Source: Pseudomonadota bacterium
GTDB taxonomy: Bacteria; Pseudomonadota; Alphaproteobacteria; Sphingomonadales; Sphingomonadaceae
NCBI GenBank assembly: GCA_023458055.1
Contig: JAEXAW010000002.1
Span: 124,001 to 188,000 of the forward strand
DNA: 64,000 bases
Reading direction: 5' to 3'
The position numbers and the translations under genes are program-made. How positions within the stretch are numbered: the stretch's first letter is position 1; the number at the start of each line of letters is the position of its first letter. Shown here one piece after another: positions 27,897 to 36,316 of the stretch. The notes under the pieces are model-generated. The model was not told where the DNA came from. It did not search any database and worked only from the letters and a program-made list of their open reading frames with translations.

Positions 27897-30062
27897 ATGA
27901 ATCGCGCCCGCGTTATCCTGATGAATTCGGCTTTAGGGCCGCTCGATTATCGTGTGCCGCATGATATGCGGGTCGAACCGGGGAGCGTGGTTGCAGCCCC
28001 GCTGGGGCCGCGCCAATTGCTCGGCGTGGTGTGGGAAGATGCCGCGTTCGAGGTCGAGGAGGTCGGCGACAATCGCCTGCGCAATCTCCTTCATGTCTAT
28101 GACATCCCTCCGCTTGCCAAGCCGCTGCGCGACCTCGTGCTGTGGACCTCGGACTATTATCTCGCTCATCCGGCGTCCGTCCTGCGGATGGTCATTCCGG
28201 GCTCAGCGCTCGGTGCCCCGGGGCGTCCGATCATCGAATATCGCGCATCCGGCACTCTTCCCGAGCGGATGACCGCGCAGCGCGAACAGGCTATGGAGCG
28301 CATCAGAGACGGCCAAGGTACGGCGCGCGAACTTGCGGCGCTGGCCGAGGTAAGCGAGGGCGTGATCCGCGGGCTAATCAAGGCGGGCGCGCTTGAGGCC
28401 GAGGAGGTTTCGGCTGACCACCCCTTCCCTGATCCGGACCCTGATTTCGCGCCGCCCGATCTTTCTGCCGATCAGAACGCCGCTGCCACCCGCATGGTCG
28501 AGGCGGTGCGTGCGCAGAATTTCCAACCCTTCCTGCTTGACGGCGTCACCGGGTCGGGCAAGACCGAGGTTTATTTCGAAGCCATTGCCGAGGCCATCCG
28601 CGAGCAGCGGCAAGTGCTGGTCCTGCTCCCCGAAATTGCGCTGACCGAACCGTTTCTCACCCGCTTTACCGCGCGCTTTGGCTGCGAGCCGGTGACCTGG
28701 CATTCGGGGATGCGCTCCTCCGAGCGCCGCCGCGCCTGGCATGCAATTGCGAGCGGCGAGGCCAAGGTCACCGTGGGGGCGCGCTCCGCGCTGTTCCTGC
28801 CGTACAAGCAACTTGGCCTCATCGTCGTCGATGAAGCGCATGAGACCAGCTTCAAACAGGAAGAGGGCGTCCATTATCACGCCCGCGACGTCGCGGTAAT
28901 GCGCGGCAAGTTTGAAACCTGTCCCGTGGTGCTGGCCTCGGCCACACCGCCGATTGAAAGCCGCGTCCAGGTCGAGGCGGGGCGCTATGAGGAACTCACC
29001 CTCCCCTCGCGCTACGGAGCCGCCGAGCTTCCCGACATCCGCGCCATCGATATGCGCGAAGACCCGCCTGACCGGGGCATGTGGCTCGCGCCCAAGCTGG
29101 TCGCCGCGCTCGCCGACCGGCTGGAGAAGGGTGAGCAATCTTTGCTCTTTTTGAACCGCCGGGGCTATGCGCCGCTCACGCTCTGCCGCACCTGTGGGCA
29201 TCGTTTCCAATGCCCCAATTGCAGCGCCTGGATGGTCGAGCACCGCCTTGTCCGCCGCCTCGCCTGCCACCATTGCGGCCATGTCATGCCGCCGCCCGAC
29301 GCCTGCCCCGAATGCAAGAGCGAGGACAGCCTCGTCGCCTGCGGCCCCGGCGTCGAGCGCATCGCCGACGAGGTCAAGGCGCTGTTTCCCACCGCACGCG
29401 TTGCGATCATCACCTCCGACACCTTATGGTCGCCCGCCAAGGCGGCGGAATTTGTCGCGATGATGGAGGCGGGCGCGATCGACATCATTGTCGGCACGCA
29501 ATTGGTGACCAAAGGCTATCATTTCCCCGAACTGACCTTGGTAGGTGTGGTCGATGCGGACCTAGGGCTCGAGGGCGGCGATTTACGGGCCGCAGAACGC
29601 ACCTTCCAGCAGATCGCACAGGTCGCGGGGCGGGCCGGACGCGGGGAGAAACCGGGCGAGGTGCTGATCCAGACGCGGCTTCCCGAAGCGCCGGTGATGG
29701 AGGCGCTGGTTTCCGGCGAGCGCGAGGATTTCTACCAGACCGAAACCGAAAGCCGCCGCCACGCCCATGCGCCGCCCTTTGGCCGCTTTGCCGGGATTAT
29801 TGTGTCATCGGAGGACGCCGAACTCGCCCAGCGCATCGCGCGCGACATCGGCGAGGCTGCGCCGCAATCGGACGATATGCACATCTACGGCCCCGCGCCC
29901 GCGCCGCTCGCGATGCTGAGGGGGCGCCACCGCTATCGGCTCTTGGTCCACGCCAAGCGCAATTTCGCGATGCAGGACGCTATCCGCGCTTGGCTCGGCA
30001 GCGTCGAATGGCCGAGCAAGGTGCGGGTGATCGTGGATGTTGATCCGTATAGTTTTGTGTAA
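27897..30062 (+). CDS. priA: Primosomal protein N' (PriA helicase)
   Basis: A 3'-5' helicase that restarts stalled replication forks by loading DnaB. The 721-residue protein has the N-terminal 3'-end-binding domain, Walker A (DGVTGSGKTEVYFEA) near residue 220, the Walker B box VDEAHETSFKQ, motif III VLASATPPIES, and the Zn-binding cluster with eight cysteines between about residues 425 and 470 (LCRTCGHRFQCPNCSAW, then CHHCGH, CPECKS). Helicase motifs V and VI follow (GTQLVTKGYHFPELTLVGVV, IAQVAGRAGRG). The ATG lies directly after an AT-rich promoter region. It ends six bases before the convergent regulator gene. Confidence 0.96.
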   Translation: MNRARVILMNSALGPLDYRVPHDMRVEPGSVVAAPLGPRQLLGVVWEDAAFEVEEVGDNRLRNLLHVYDIPPLAKPLRDLVLWTSDYYLAHPASVLRMVIPGSALGAPGRPIIEYRASGTLPERMTAQREQAMERIRDGQGTARELAALAEVSEGVIRGLIKAGALEAEEVSADHPFPDPDPDFAPPDLSADQNAAATRMVEAVRAQNFQPFLLDGVTGSGKTEVYFEAIAEAIREQRQVLVLLPEIALTEPFLTRFTARFGCEPVTWHSGMRSSERRRAWHAIASGEAKVTVGARSALFLPYKQLGLIVVDEAHETSFKQEEGVHYHARDVAVMRGKFETCPVVLASATPPIESRVQVEAGRYEELTLPSRYGAAELPDIRAIDMREDPPDRGMWLAPKLVAALADRLEKGEQSLLFLNRRGYAPLTLCRTCGHRFQCPNCSAWMVEHRLVRRLACHHCGHVMPPPDACPECKSEDSLVACGPGVERIADEVKALFPTARVAIITSDTLWSPAKAAEFVAMMEAGAIDIIVGTQLVTKGYHFPELTLVGVVDADLGLEGGDLRAAERTFQQIAQVAGRAGRGEKPGEVLIQTRLPEAPVMEALVSGEREDFYQTETESRRHAHAPPFGRFAGIIVSSEDAELAQRIARDIGEAAPQSDDMHIYGPAPAPLAMLRGRHRYRLLVHAKRNFAMQDAIRAWLGSVEWPSKVRVIVDVDPYSFV

Positions 30063-30068
30063 TGAATG

Positions 30069-30602
30069 TTAAAGTGCCGCCGCGAGAATATTACCCTTTT
30101 CAGTTAGGCCATAAGCGCTGGCTGGAGGATAACCGCTAACAATCTCGCGGTTTATGAGATGATGGTGCATTAGCCCCTTCAGACTTTGCGACAGCGCCCG
30201 CGGATTAGAATCCGGCAATGCCCTGGCCATTGCACTGAACCTAATTTCTCCTTCATCAACGACACGGATCAAAGGCAGGGACCAGCGTGACAATGACGTT
30301 GGAGGTATGTCAAAGTTAGTTTGCACCCCCACAATGTTGGAACACGCAATCGCAGCAGATTGCCCCGCGTCGGTAAGAATATATTCCGGGCGTAATGGGT
30401 GCCCGTGACCAGAGTTACGCACAATCCAACCGTCTTCCAGTGCACATTGCAGAGTACGAGACAGGCTTTCACGGCTGATCGCCAAGGCGTGTGCCAGTTC
30501 CACAAACCGCGCGCCCTTTCGGGCCGCCATAATCGCCAGCAGAGATATCAACCAGCGTTGACGGCTGATCTTTTGCAGTTGGTCTATAGTCAGCGTTGAC
30601 AT
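30069..30602 (-). CDS. HxlR-type transcriptional regulator with two winged-helix halves
   Basis: A 177-residue protein made of two winged-helix units. The first (residues 5-75) has RWLISLLAIMAARKGARFVE, then AISRESLSRTLQCALEDGWI and a wing with GHGHPLRPEYILTDAG. The second (residues 100-177) has RWSLPLIRVVDEGEIRFSAM, then SNPRALSQSLKGLMHHHLIN and a wing with SAYGLTEKG. Tandem fusion explains how one chain could supply both halves of an HxlR dimer. Base composition is lower in GC than its neighbours. It is divergent from the VOC gene across 51 bp that contain a 7-bp inverted repeat, the usual arrangement for a local regulator and its target. Confidence 0.8.
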   Translation of the reverse strand: MSTLTIDQLQKISRQRWLISLLAIMAARKGARFVELAHALAISRESLSRTLQCALEDGWIVRNSGHGHPLRPEYILTDAGQSAAIACSNIVGVQTNFDIPPTSLSRWSLPLIRVVDEGEIRFSAMARALPDSNPRALSQSLKGLMHHHLINREIVSGYPPASAYGLTEKGNILAAAL

Positions 30603-30620
30603 GAATTTCTATATACTATA

Positions 30621-30644
30621 CTTTTGTGACTGTAGCAACAAAAG
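30621..30644. promoter_or_regulatory. Candidate operator between the HxlR and VOC genes
   Basis: CTTTTGT (30621-30627) and ACAAAAG (30638-30644) are inverted half-sites 17 bp apart. On the reverse strand TTGTTG, 17 bases, TAGTAT could be the regulator promoter, with the repeat across its spacer. The right half-site overlaps the Shine-Dalgarno AAAGGA of the VOC gene. Binding would therefore repress both genes. Confidence 0.5.
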
Positions 30645-30653
30645 GATTGCCCT

Positions 30654-31019
30654 ATGTCACTAGATTTTGTTCCAGAAATTACCGCTTCTATGAGTGTAAA
30701 AGATCTTGATTCGGCAGTTCAATGGTATGAGAAAATACTGGGTTTTAAGCTACTTTATAGGGTGGATGAAATTGGCTGGGCGGAGCTCAGCACCCACATG
30801 CCCGGTGTGAATGTCGGCCTCAGTCAGAATGAATCGGTCGTGCAGGGAGGTGGAGCCACGAACGTTTGGTCGGTTGCTGACATTGATGCTGCCAAAGCAC
30901 ATCTGATGACGCACGGAGTTACACAGGATGGCGAAATCCAAACTATTCCGGATATGGTCAAACTCCTCACCTTCTTCGATCCGGACGGAAATGCAATGAT
31001 GTTTGCACAGTCGCTCTAG
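30654..31019 (+). CDS. VOC (glyoxalase/bleomycin-resistance fold) protein
   Basis: A 121-residue single vicinal-oxygen-chelate protein: ITASMSVKDLDSAVQWYEKI and LGFKLLYRVDEIGWAELSTH in the first beta-alpha-beta unit, and VADIDAAKAHLMTHGVTQDG then LLTFFDPDGNAMMFAQSL in the second. The GC content is visibly lower than its surroundings. Such proteins bind or detoxify small molecules or aldehydes; the substrate is not deducible. Its position opposite the HxlR-like regulator suggests an inducible detoxification pair acquired together. Confidence 0.85.
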   Translation: MSLDFVPEITASMSVKDLDSAVQWYEKILGFKLLYRVDEIGWAELSTHMPGVNVGLSQNESVVQGGGATNVWSVADIDAAKAHLMTHGVTQDGEIQTIPDMVKLLTFFDPDGNAMMFAQSL

Positions 31020-31076
31020 GCTGTGAGGGTGAGTTTAGTCGGAACTGGGAGAGGGATAAGCGGTTGCATCGCATCC

Positions 31077-31099
31077 GTGCGAGTTCCTTGAACTCGCAC
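31077..31099. terminator. Hairpin between convergent VOC and M28 peptidase genes
   Basis: GTGCGAGTTC (31077-31086) and GAACTCGCAC (31090-31099) pair perfectly around CTT. No T-run follows, so its activity as a terminator is uncertain. Confidence 0.5.
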
Positions 31100-31145
31100 G
31101 CCCTCATCCAACTGTGCCTAATTCGCTTCGCTCAGCAAGGCTACG

Positions 31146-32642
31146 TTACTGCACCAACACTGGCCCTGGCCACGCCTTCAAACTGCCGAAATGCCGCGCC
31201 AGCGCCACATGCAAATCCGCATCCTCCGCTGCGCCTGAGAGGATAATCTTGTCGCCCGGTTCATCCTTGGGGCCGTGATAATCGCCGCCAAGATAGGTTT
31301 CGAGCTTCTTCATGTCGGCAAAGCTGCCGCTCACCATGACCATCGGCACGCCCTTGGCTTTGAGCGCCCAGCCGTCCTGGCGCTGGATCATGACGTTTGA
31401 GTCCGTGCCCATTTCGGGCTTGCGACCCATTGCGACGCTGACCCGGTCGATGTCGCTATCCAGCCCGGTCGTGCCGCGCCCGATAATCGCGACTTTCTCG
31501 CCCTTGGGAGCCACCGCGATGGTGTCGATGTTGAACGCCGCAACGATGCGTTCGAGCGGCACGGGCGGCTTTTCCGCAAAGGCCTTGGCTCCGAGCAGGC
31601 CTTTTTCTTCAGCGGTGGTGGCGACGAAATAAATGTCGCGGTCAAGCTCTGGTCCTTTAGCCAGCCGTTTGGCCGCCTCGATCAGCACCGCGATGCCGCT
31701 CGCATTGTCGACTGCGCCATTACAGATGCGGTCGGCGTCGCCCTCGGGACGGCAAAGCCCAAGATGATCCCAATGCCCCATGAAGAGGAGCACGCCATTC
31801 TTCGCGCCAAGCTTTCCCGGCAATTTGGCGATGACATTATAGCTGTCAAACTGGCGCCCTTCGCTGCTGGCAGCAAGGCTCACATGGCTGCGCAACGAGA
31901 CCGGCTTGAATCCGGGCTTCCCCGCGTCGGCGGAAAGCTTGGCAAGGTCAAGTCCGTTGGCGGTAAAGAGTGTGGTCGCGGTGGGCGCGCGCAGCAATCC
32001 GCTGATGGCAAGCGGCGCGGGCTGCGGGTTCAGCTGAACCCGTTTTGCATAAGCGCGCTTATAGCCGCCCCACGGGAAGTTTTCCGATGTGATGCCGATC
32101 ACGGCCCGCGCGCCCGCTGCTGCCAGCACCGCGCTGGTCTTGTCCATATCGATGCGCTTGCCAGTCACCGGATCAGTATAGAGGACGAGCACAGCCTTTC
32201 CTTTGACCCTGCCAATCGCCCGACCATCGGCGTCGAGCCCGGTGCCGGTGAAGATCATCGGCAATTTGGACAATTCGGCGTGCGGACGGTCGGTCCATAG
32301 CATCACGGCATCGCCATCGAACATGGCCCCCGCGCCCTTGCCCGACAATGTCATGCGCTGTTCGCCCGCGCGGGTTTCGCCGAGCGTAACCGGCTGGAAC
32401 CAGCTGCCGTCGGGCATCCCGCCCTTTAGCCCCGCATTGGCCCATTGCTGCGAAATATAGGTGATCGCCTTGGTCTCGCCCGGAGTGCCGGGAGCGCGAC
32501 CTTCAAATTCGTCGCTAGCAAGGATCGCGATATGAGCGCGGAGATCGGCTTCGCTAATCGGTGCATCCTTGGCCGCGAGCGGACTTGCGGCGATGACCGC
32601 TAGGGCAAGCGCGAGGGCCCGTCCAGCCTTGAACCTGATCAT
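31146..32642 (-). CDS. Secreted M28-family metallopeptidase with PA-domain insert
   Basis: A 498-residue exported zinc aminopeptidase-like protein. A signal peptide (ALALALAVIAASPLAAKDAP) precedes a short lid region and a PA-like domain (about residues 110-250). The M28 catalytic domain shows the expected metal ligands: GHWDHLG, GAVDNASG, the catalytic Glu pair in TTAEEKGLLGAKAF, Asp in AFNIDTIAV, and His in LGGDYHGPKDEP. It probably trims peptides in the periplasm. The start overlaps the stop of the CitE-like gene by four bases, so the two are co-translated. Confidence 0.88.
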   Translation of the reverse strand: MIRFKAGRALALALAVIAASPLAAKDAPISEADLRAHIAILASDEFEGRAPGTPGETKAITYISQQWANAGLKGGMPDGSWFQPVTLGETRAGEQRMTLSGKGAGAMFDGDAVMLWTDRPHAELSKLPMIFTGTGLDADGRAIGRVKGKAVLVLYTDPVTGKRIDMDKTSAVLAAAGARAVIGITSENFPWGGYKRAYAKRVQLNPQPAPLAISGLLRAPTATTLFTANGLDLAKLSADAGKPGFKPVSLRSHVSLAASSEGRQFDSYNVIAKLPGKLGAKNGVLLFMGHWDHLGLCRPEGDADRICNGAVDNASGIAVLIEAAKRLAKGPELDRDIYFVATTAEEKGLLGAKAFAEKPPVPLERIVAAFNIDTIAVAPKGEKVAIIGRGTTGLDSDIDRVSVAMGRKPEMGTDSNVMIQRQDGWALKAKGVPMVMVSGSFADMKKLETYLGGDYHGPKDEPGDKIILSGAAEDADLHVALARHFGSLKAWPGPVLVQ

Positions 32643-33475
32643 GCGTCCGCCCCCTGTCCCCGCGCCAGCATCGCGCGCGCCATTGCAACATGCATATCTT
32701 CAACCATCCGCCCGCGAAAGCGCAGCGCGCCGATCCCTGCCGGATGCGCCGCTGCGGCCGCAAGCAAGGCTTCGGCATCTTCGATTTCCGCCGCGTCCGG
32801 TGCAAAGCCCTGATTGGCGGGGGCGACCTGTCGCGGATGGATCAGCGTCTTGCCATCAAAACCCCAACGCCGACCCTGCGCGCATTCCCGCGCAAAGCCC
32901 GCTTCATCCTCGAGCGCATTATAGACGCCATCAAGGGCCCAGCCGCCAGCGGCCCGCGCCGCCAGCACAATCTGTTGCAGCGCCAGCATCAAGCCTTCGC
33001 GCGCCGGATCGGCGGGAAGCCGCATATCATGCGCAATATCATTCACCCCGGCGATGAGGCCAGCGACACCCGACGCCGCCGCAATATCGCCCGCCCGCAT
33101 GACGGCCGCCGGTGATTCGATCATCGCCAGTAGTGGTCGCCCGATGCGGGCCGCGAGCGCCGCGACCTCGGCAGCATCCTCGACCTTGGGGACAACCACG
33201 ACCTCGGCAGCCGATGAAGCCGCTGCCGCCACATCATCCTCATGCCAGGAAGTCCCCGCGCCATTGATCCTGAGCGCCTTAATGCTGCCGCCAAAATCGC
33301 CGCGCAGCGCCTCTATCGCCGCCGCGCGCGCTTCATCCTTGGCTTCAGGCCGCACCGCATCTTCCAGCTCGACGATGACCATGTCCGCGCCCAGTGTAGC
33401 GATCTTCGCCAGCGCCTTGGCATTGGATGCAGGCACAAACAAAGCAGAGCGTGGCGATAGCAAATCCGTAATCAT
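32639..33475 (-). CDS. CitE-like HpcH/HpaI family aldolase/lyase
   Basis: A 278-residue TIM-barrel lyase of the citrate-lyase-beta group, expected to split or form a carbon-carbon bond in a CoA thioester such as malyl-CoA or citramalyl-CoA. Family elements are RSALFVPASNAKALAKIATL near the N-terminus, the Mg-binding Glu in MVIVELEDAVRPEAKDEAR, LRINGAGTSWHEDD, AMIESPAAVMRAGDIA, and FDGKTLIHPRQVAPANQGF. The free-standing gene type is not the citrate lyase operon subunit. It is translationally coupled with the M28 peptidase through an ATGA overlap, a link whose meaning is unclear. Confidence 0.85.
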   Translation of the reverse strand: MITDLLSPRSALFVPASNAKALAKIATLGADMVIVELEDAVRPEAKDEARAAAIEALRGDFGGSIKALRINGAGTSWHEDDVAAAASSAAEVVVVPKVEDAAEVAALAARIGRPLLAMIESPAAVMRAGDIAAASGVAGLIAGVNDIAHDMRLPADPAREGLMLALQQIVLAARAAGGWALDGVYNALEDEAGFARECAQGRRWGFDGKTLIHPRQVAPANQGFAPDAAEIEDAEALLAAAAAHPAGIGALRFRGRMVEDMHVAMARAMLARGQGADA

Positions 33476-33589
33476 TCCCCGTCTATTGTCCGATTATGCT
33501 TGGCGAGCAAGCGCGTTGCGGGCAATATCCCTGCATCCTGATAATTTCGGCCAAATCCAAACCGGCCAAACTCATATAGGGGGAGCGAA

Positions 33590-34501
33590 ATGGAATATTT
33601 TGTTGGCGCACTGGCCCTTCTGGCGATCTTCATCGCTTTTTCGGCGATCACCGTGGTGCGGCAGGGTTATATGTACACAATCGAGCGCTTCGGGCGCTTC
33701 ACCCATACCGCCGCGCCGGGGTTCAACCTCATCATGCCGTTCGTCGATCGCGTCGGGCGCAAGGTCAACATGATGGAGCAGGTGCTCGATATTCCGGGGC
33801 AGGAAATTATCACGAAGGATAACGCGATGGTCGCGGTCGACGGCGTCGTGTTCTTTCAGGTGCTTGATCCGGCGAAGGCAGCCTATGAAGTCTCCGACCT
33901 CATCACCGCCCTGCTCCAGCTTACCACCACCAACCTCAGAACGGTGATGGGGTCGATGGACCTCGACGAGCTTCTCTCCAAGCGCGACGAGATCAACGCG
34001 CGTCTGCTTGCGGTCGTTGACCATGCGACGGGCCCGTGGGGGGTCAAGATCACCCGCGTTGAAATCAAGGATATCCGCCCGCCCGCCGATATTTCCAACG
34101 CAATGGCGCGGCAGATGAAGGCCGAGCGCGAAAAGCGCGCCGCGATCCTTGAATCGGAAGGGATGCGCGCTTCGGAAATCCTGAAAGCCGAAGGTGAGAA
34201 ACAATCGCAGATCCTGCAGGCTGAAGGCCGCCGCGAAGCCGCTTTCCGCGATGCCGAAGCGCGTGAGCGTGAAGCCGAGGCCGAAGCCAAAGCAACCCAG
34301 ATGGTGAGCCAGGCGATTGCGTCAGGCAACGCGCAGGCAATCAATTACTTCATCGCGCAAAAATATGTCGATGCGGTCAAGGATTTCGCCAATTCGCCCA
34401 ACGCCAAAACGATCCTCTTCCCCGTAGAGGCGACCAACCTCATCGGCACGCTGGGCGGGATTGGCGAACTCACCAAGGATGTCTTCAAGGACAAGGAATA
34501 A
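33590..34501 (+). CDS. SPFH/band-7 membrane protein (QmcA-like)
   Basis: A 303-residue protein of the stomatin/prohibitin superfamily that forms membrane-associated oligomers. One N-terminal transmembrane helix (residues 2-22, YFVGALALLAIFIAFSAITV) is followed by the SPFH domain (RFGRFTHTAAPGFNLIMPFV, then VDGVVFFQVLDPAKAAYEV) and a long Glu/Lys/Ala coiled coil (residues 175-245, REAAFRDAEAREREAEAEAK). The NfeD partner gene starts four bases after the stop, the classical stomatin-NfeD pair. A GGGGGAG sequence precedes the ATG. Confidence 0.92.
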   Translation: MEYFVGALALLAIFIAFSAITVVRQGYMYTIERFGRFTHTAAPGFNLIMPFVDRVGRKVNMMEQVLDIPGQEIITKDNAMVAVDGVVFFQVLDPAKAAYEVSDLITALLQLTTTNLRTVMGSMDLDELLSKRDEINARLLAVVDHATGPWGVKITRVEIKDIRPPADISNAMARQMKAEREKRAAILESEGMRASEILKAEGEKQSQILQAEGRREAAFRDAEAREREAEAEAKATQMVSQAIASGNAQAINYFIAQKYVDAVKDFANSPNAKTILFPVEATNLIGTLGGIGELTKDVFKDKE

Positions 34502-34505
34502 GCCG

Positions 34506-34946
34506 ATGTTCGATTCCCTGACGCTGTCGAGCCCGTGGATGTGGTTGACCGCCGGGCTCTTGCTGATGCTGGCCGAGCTTGCCGTGCCCGGCTTCTACCT
34601 CATCTGGATCGGCGGGGCGGCGCTCCTCACCGGACTCATTGCCTTTACCGGCATGAGCGGCGCGATGCAGATGGTGGTCTTTGCTTTGTTGACGGTCATA
34701 TCGATCCTCGTCGCCCGGCGCTGGTTCAACACCTATCCCATCGTGTCGAGCGATCCGCTCCTCAATGACCGCGCCGCGCGCATGGTCGGCGAGATGGCAG
34801 TCGTCGTCGCGATGGACGGCGGCAGTGGCCGCGTGCGCGTTGGTGACAGCGAATGGGTCGCCCGCGGCCCCGACCTCCCCACCGGCACCCGCGTCCGCAT
34901 CGTCAGCGTCGACAGCAGCGGCCATGTGACCGTGGAGTTGCCGTGA
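34506..34946 (+). CDS. NfeD-family membrane protein
   Basis: A 146-residue short NfeD protein: two or three N-terminal transmembrane helices (MWLTAGLLLMLAELAVPGFY, then VVFALLTVISILVARRWF) followed by a C-terminal OB-fold domain (GRVRVGDSEWVARGPDL, then GTRVRIVSVDSSGHVTVELP). I take the start at ATG 34506, with AAGGA across the end of the SPFH gene; an earlier in-frame ATG lies inside that gene. NfeD proteins pair with SPFH proteins to organise membrane microdomains. Confidence 0.9.
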   Translation: MFDSLTLSSPWMWLTAGLLLMLAELAVPGFYLIWIGGAALLTGLIAFTGMSGAMQMVVFALLTVISILVARRWFNTYPIVSSDPLLNDRAARMVGEMAVVVAMDGGSGRVRVGDSEWVARGPDLPTGTRVRIVSVDSSGHVTVELP

Positions 34947-34952
34947 TTCCAC

Positions 34953-34972
34953 CCCTCCCTGGCGAGGGAGGG
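34953..34972. repeat. Small CCCTCCCT palindrome between convergent genes
   Basis: CCCTCCCT (34953-34960) and AGGGAGGG (34965-34972) form a short stem with a 4-base loop. The same type of hairpin appears at 46555-46576. Both sit between convergent stops. Confidence 0.6.
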
Positions 34973-34987
34973 TAAGGCAGGCTGCGT

Positions 34988-35956
34988 TCAAATCAGCGGT
35001 GTATTTTCCGGCGGCAACTCAGCCGGACGGGCATTCCTCACCCACATCGGATGTTTCAACTGGCCGCGCTGGATCGCGAGGCGCAGGATCGCCAGCCCTG
35101 CTGCCGTTGCGACGATCAGCGCGGGAACCGAGGCTTCCAATCCGAACGCGCCGCCGGTCATCCAGTCCGATCCGGTGATCTGGGTCGAAACCAAGGACGG
35201 CGTCGTATGACCCGAAACGGGGATCCCGAAAATATAACCTTGGGTGAAATTCCACGCCGCATGAAGGCCGATGGCCGCCCATAAGCGCCGCGTCAGCATA
35301 TAGATGGCGCCGAGCAAAATCCCGGCTTCGACGGCAATCGCTGCACTGGAAAACCAGGTCGCATTGGCATTGCCGATATGGAGTAGCCCAAAAATCCCTG
35401 CCGAGAGCGCCAGCGCAAACCAGCTGCCCAGCATTTTTTCAGCCAAGCGAAACAGCACTCCGCGAAACAGGATTTCCTCGCCAACCCCGCTCGAAATTGC
35501 GAGGCCGAGCATCACCGCCAGCCCGCTCCATCCGCTATGTCCCCAACCGGTGATGCGATAATCGCCCATCAGCGCAACGAACCCGGTGACGAGCGCCATC
35601 AGCCCCGCGCCAATGACAAGCCCTCCGGTCAACTCGCGGCTCCATTTCCAGCTTGCAAAGTCGACCATGGGTTCGCCCTCGATCTTCTTGAGCAGCCAAT
35701 AGGCCAACACCGACAGTCCCGCCGCCGCGATGCCATAAACAAGGTCGAGCGGGTTGTTGGTGAACACGCTGGTCGGGTCGAGATCGCGGGTGAGAATGAA
35801 GCGAAACATGCCCGCCACAATCTGAGCGATCAGGTACAACACCGTGCCGATGACGATGAGCGTCAGGGGAAAGCGGATGAAGCGCAAAAAACCGCTGGTC
35901 GGCGGCGGCGGAACCTCATCCACGGGCAGTTGCGATTTTCCGTCCGTCCAGCCCAT
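34988..35956 (-). CDS. CPBP-family intramembrane metalloprotease
   Basis: A 322-residue polytopic protein of the CAAX-prenyl-protease/bacteriocin-processing (CPBP, ABI) family. Motif 1 EEILFRGVLFRLAEK carries the Glu-Glu-x3-Arg signature. Motif 2 is GLLHIGNANATWF, and motif 3 is GLHAAWNFTQGYIFG with the final His and Asn ligands. Seven or eight hydrophobic helices are visible. Start ATG 35956 has GGAGGG four bases upstream; a longer frame from 36085 would run through a repeat and is unlikely. The substrate is unknown. It is convergent with the SPFH/NfeD genes. Confidence 0.85.
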   Translation of the reverse strand: MGWTDGKSQLPVDEVPPPPTSGFLRFIRFPLTLIVIGTVLYLIAQIVAGMFRFILTRDLDPTSVFTNNPLDLVYGIAAAGLSVLAYWLLKKIEGEPMVDFASWKWSRELTGGLVIGAGLMALVTGFVALMGDYRITGWGHSGWSGLAVMLGLAISSGVGEEILFRGVLFRLAEKMLGSWFALALSAGIFGLLHIGNANATWFSSAAIAVEAGILLGAIYMLTRRLWAAIGLHAAWNFTQGYIFGIPVSGHTTPSLVSTQITGSDWMTGGAFGLEASVPALIVATAAGLAILRLAIQRGQLKHPMWVRNARPAELPPENTPLI

Positions 35957-36073
35957 GCGTCCCTCCGTTAGCAGCAAGCGGTTTAGCCCATCGCTAACGG
36001 GTTTTAGCGGTCGATGCCAGAAAATCCTCAAGCGCTTATGCCGCTGGCGGGAGATGAGCATTGTACCGCCAAA

Positions 36074-36293
36074 GCTCCTCCCCATCGCTCATAGAGCGAT
36101 GGGGAGGTGGCGCGCTCCGCAGGAGCGTGACGGAGGGGTCGCCCGCGAGCAGCGGGCGGAAGGTTTACGCGACCGCCTGTTTGCTGCGCTGGTACGCCGT
36201 GTCAGTATGCGTTGAGAGGCCGCCCGCTCGCTTTGCTCGCGACCCCTCCACCATCCTTCGGATGGTCCCCCTCCCCGTTCCGGGGAGGAACTT
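36074..36293. repeat. Paired inverted palindromic arms without a gene
   Basis: The 360-bp gap between the CPBP start and the ada stop holds no gene but a two-armed element. The left arm (about 36074-36138) is of the second type: CTCCTCCCC, hairpin, GGGGAGGTGGCGCGC, hairpin, GCGTGACGGAGGGG. The right arm (36241-36293, reverse) is of the first type found at the DUF559 units: GACCCCTCCACC, hairpin ATCC/GGAT, GGTCCCCCTCCCC. The inner flanks TCGCCCGCGAGC and GCTCGCTTTGCTCGCGA are also partly complementary. It is a gene-less relative of the units at 49056 and 51216. Confidence 0.75.
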
Positions 36294-36316
36294 GGAGTAG
36301 TTTTGCGTTAGGGAAT

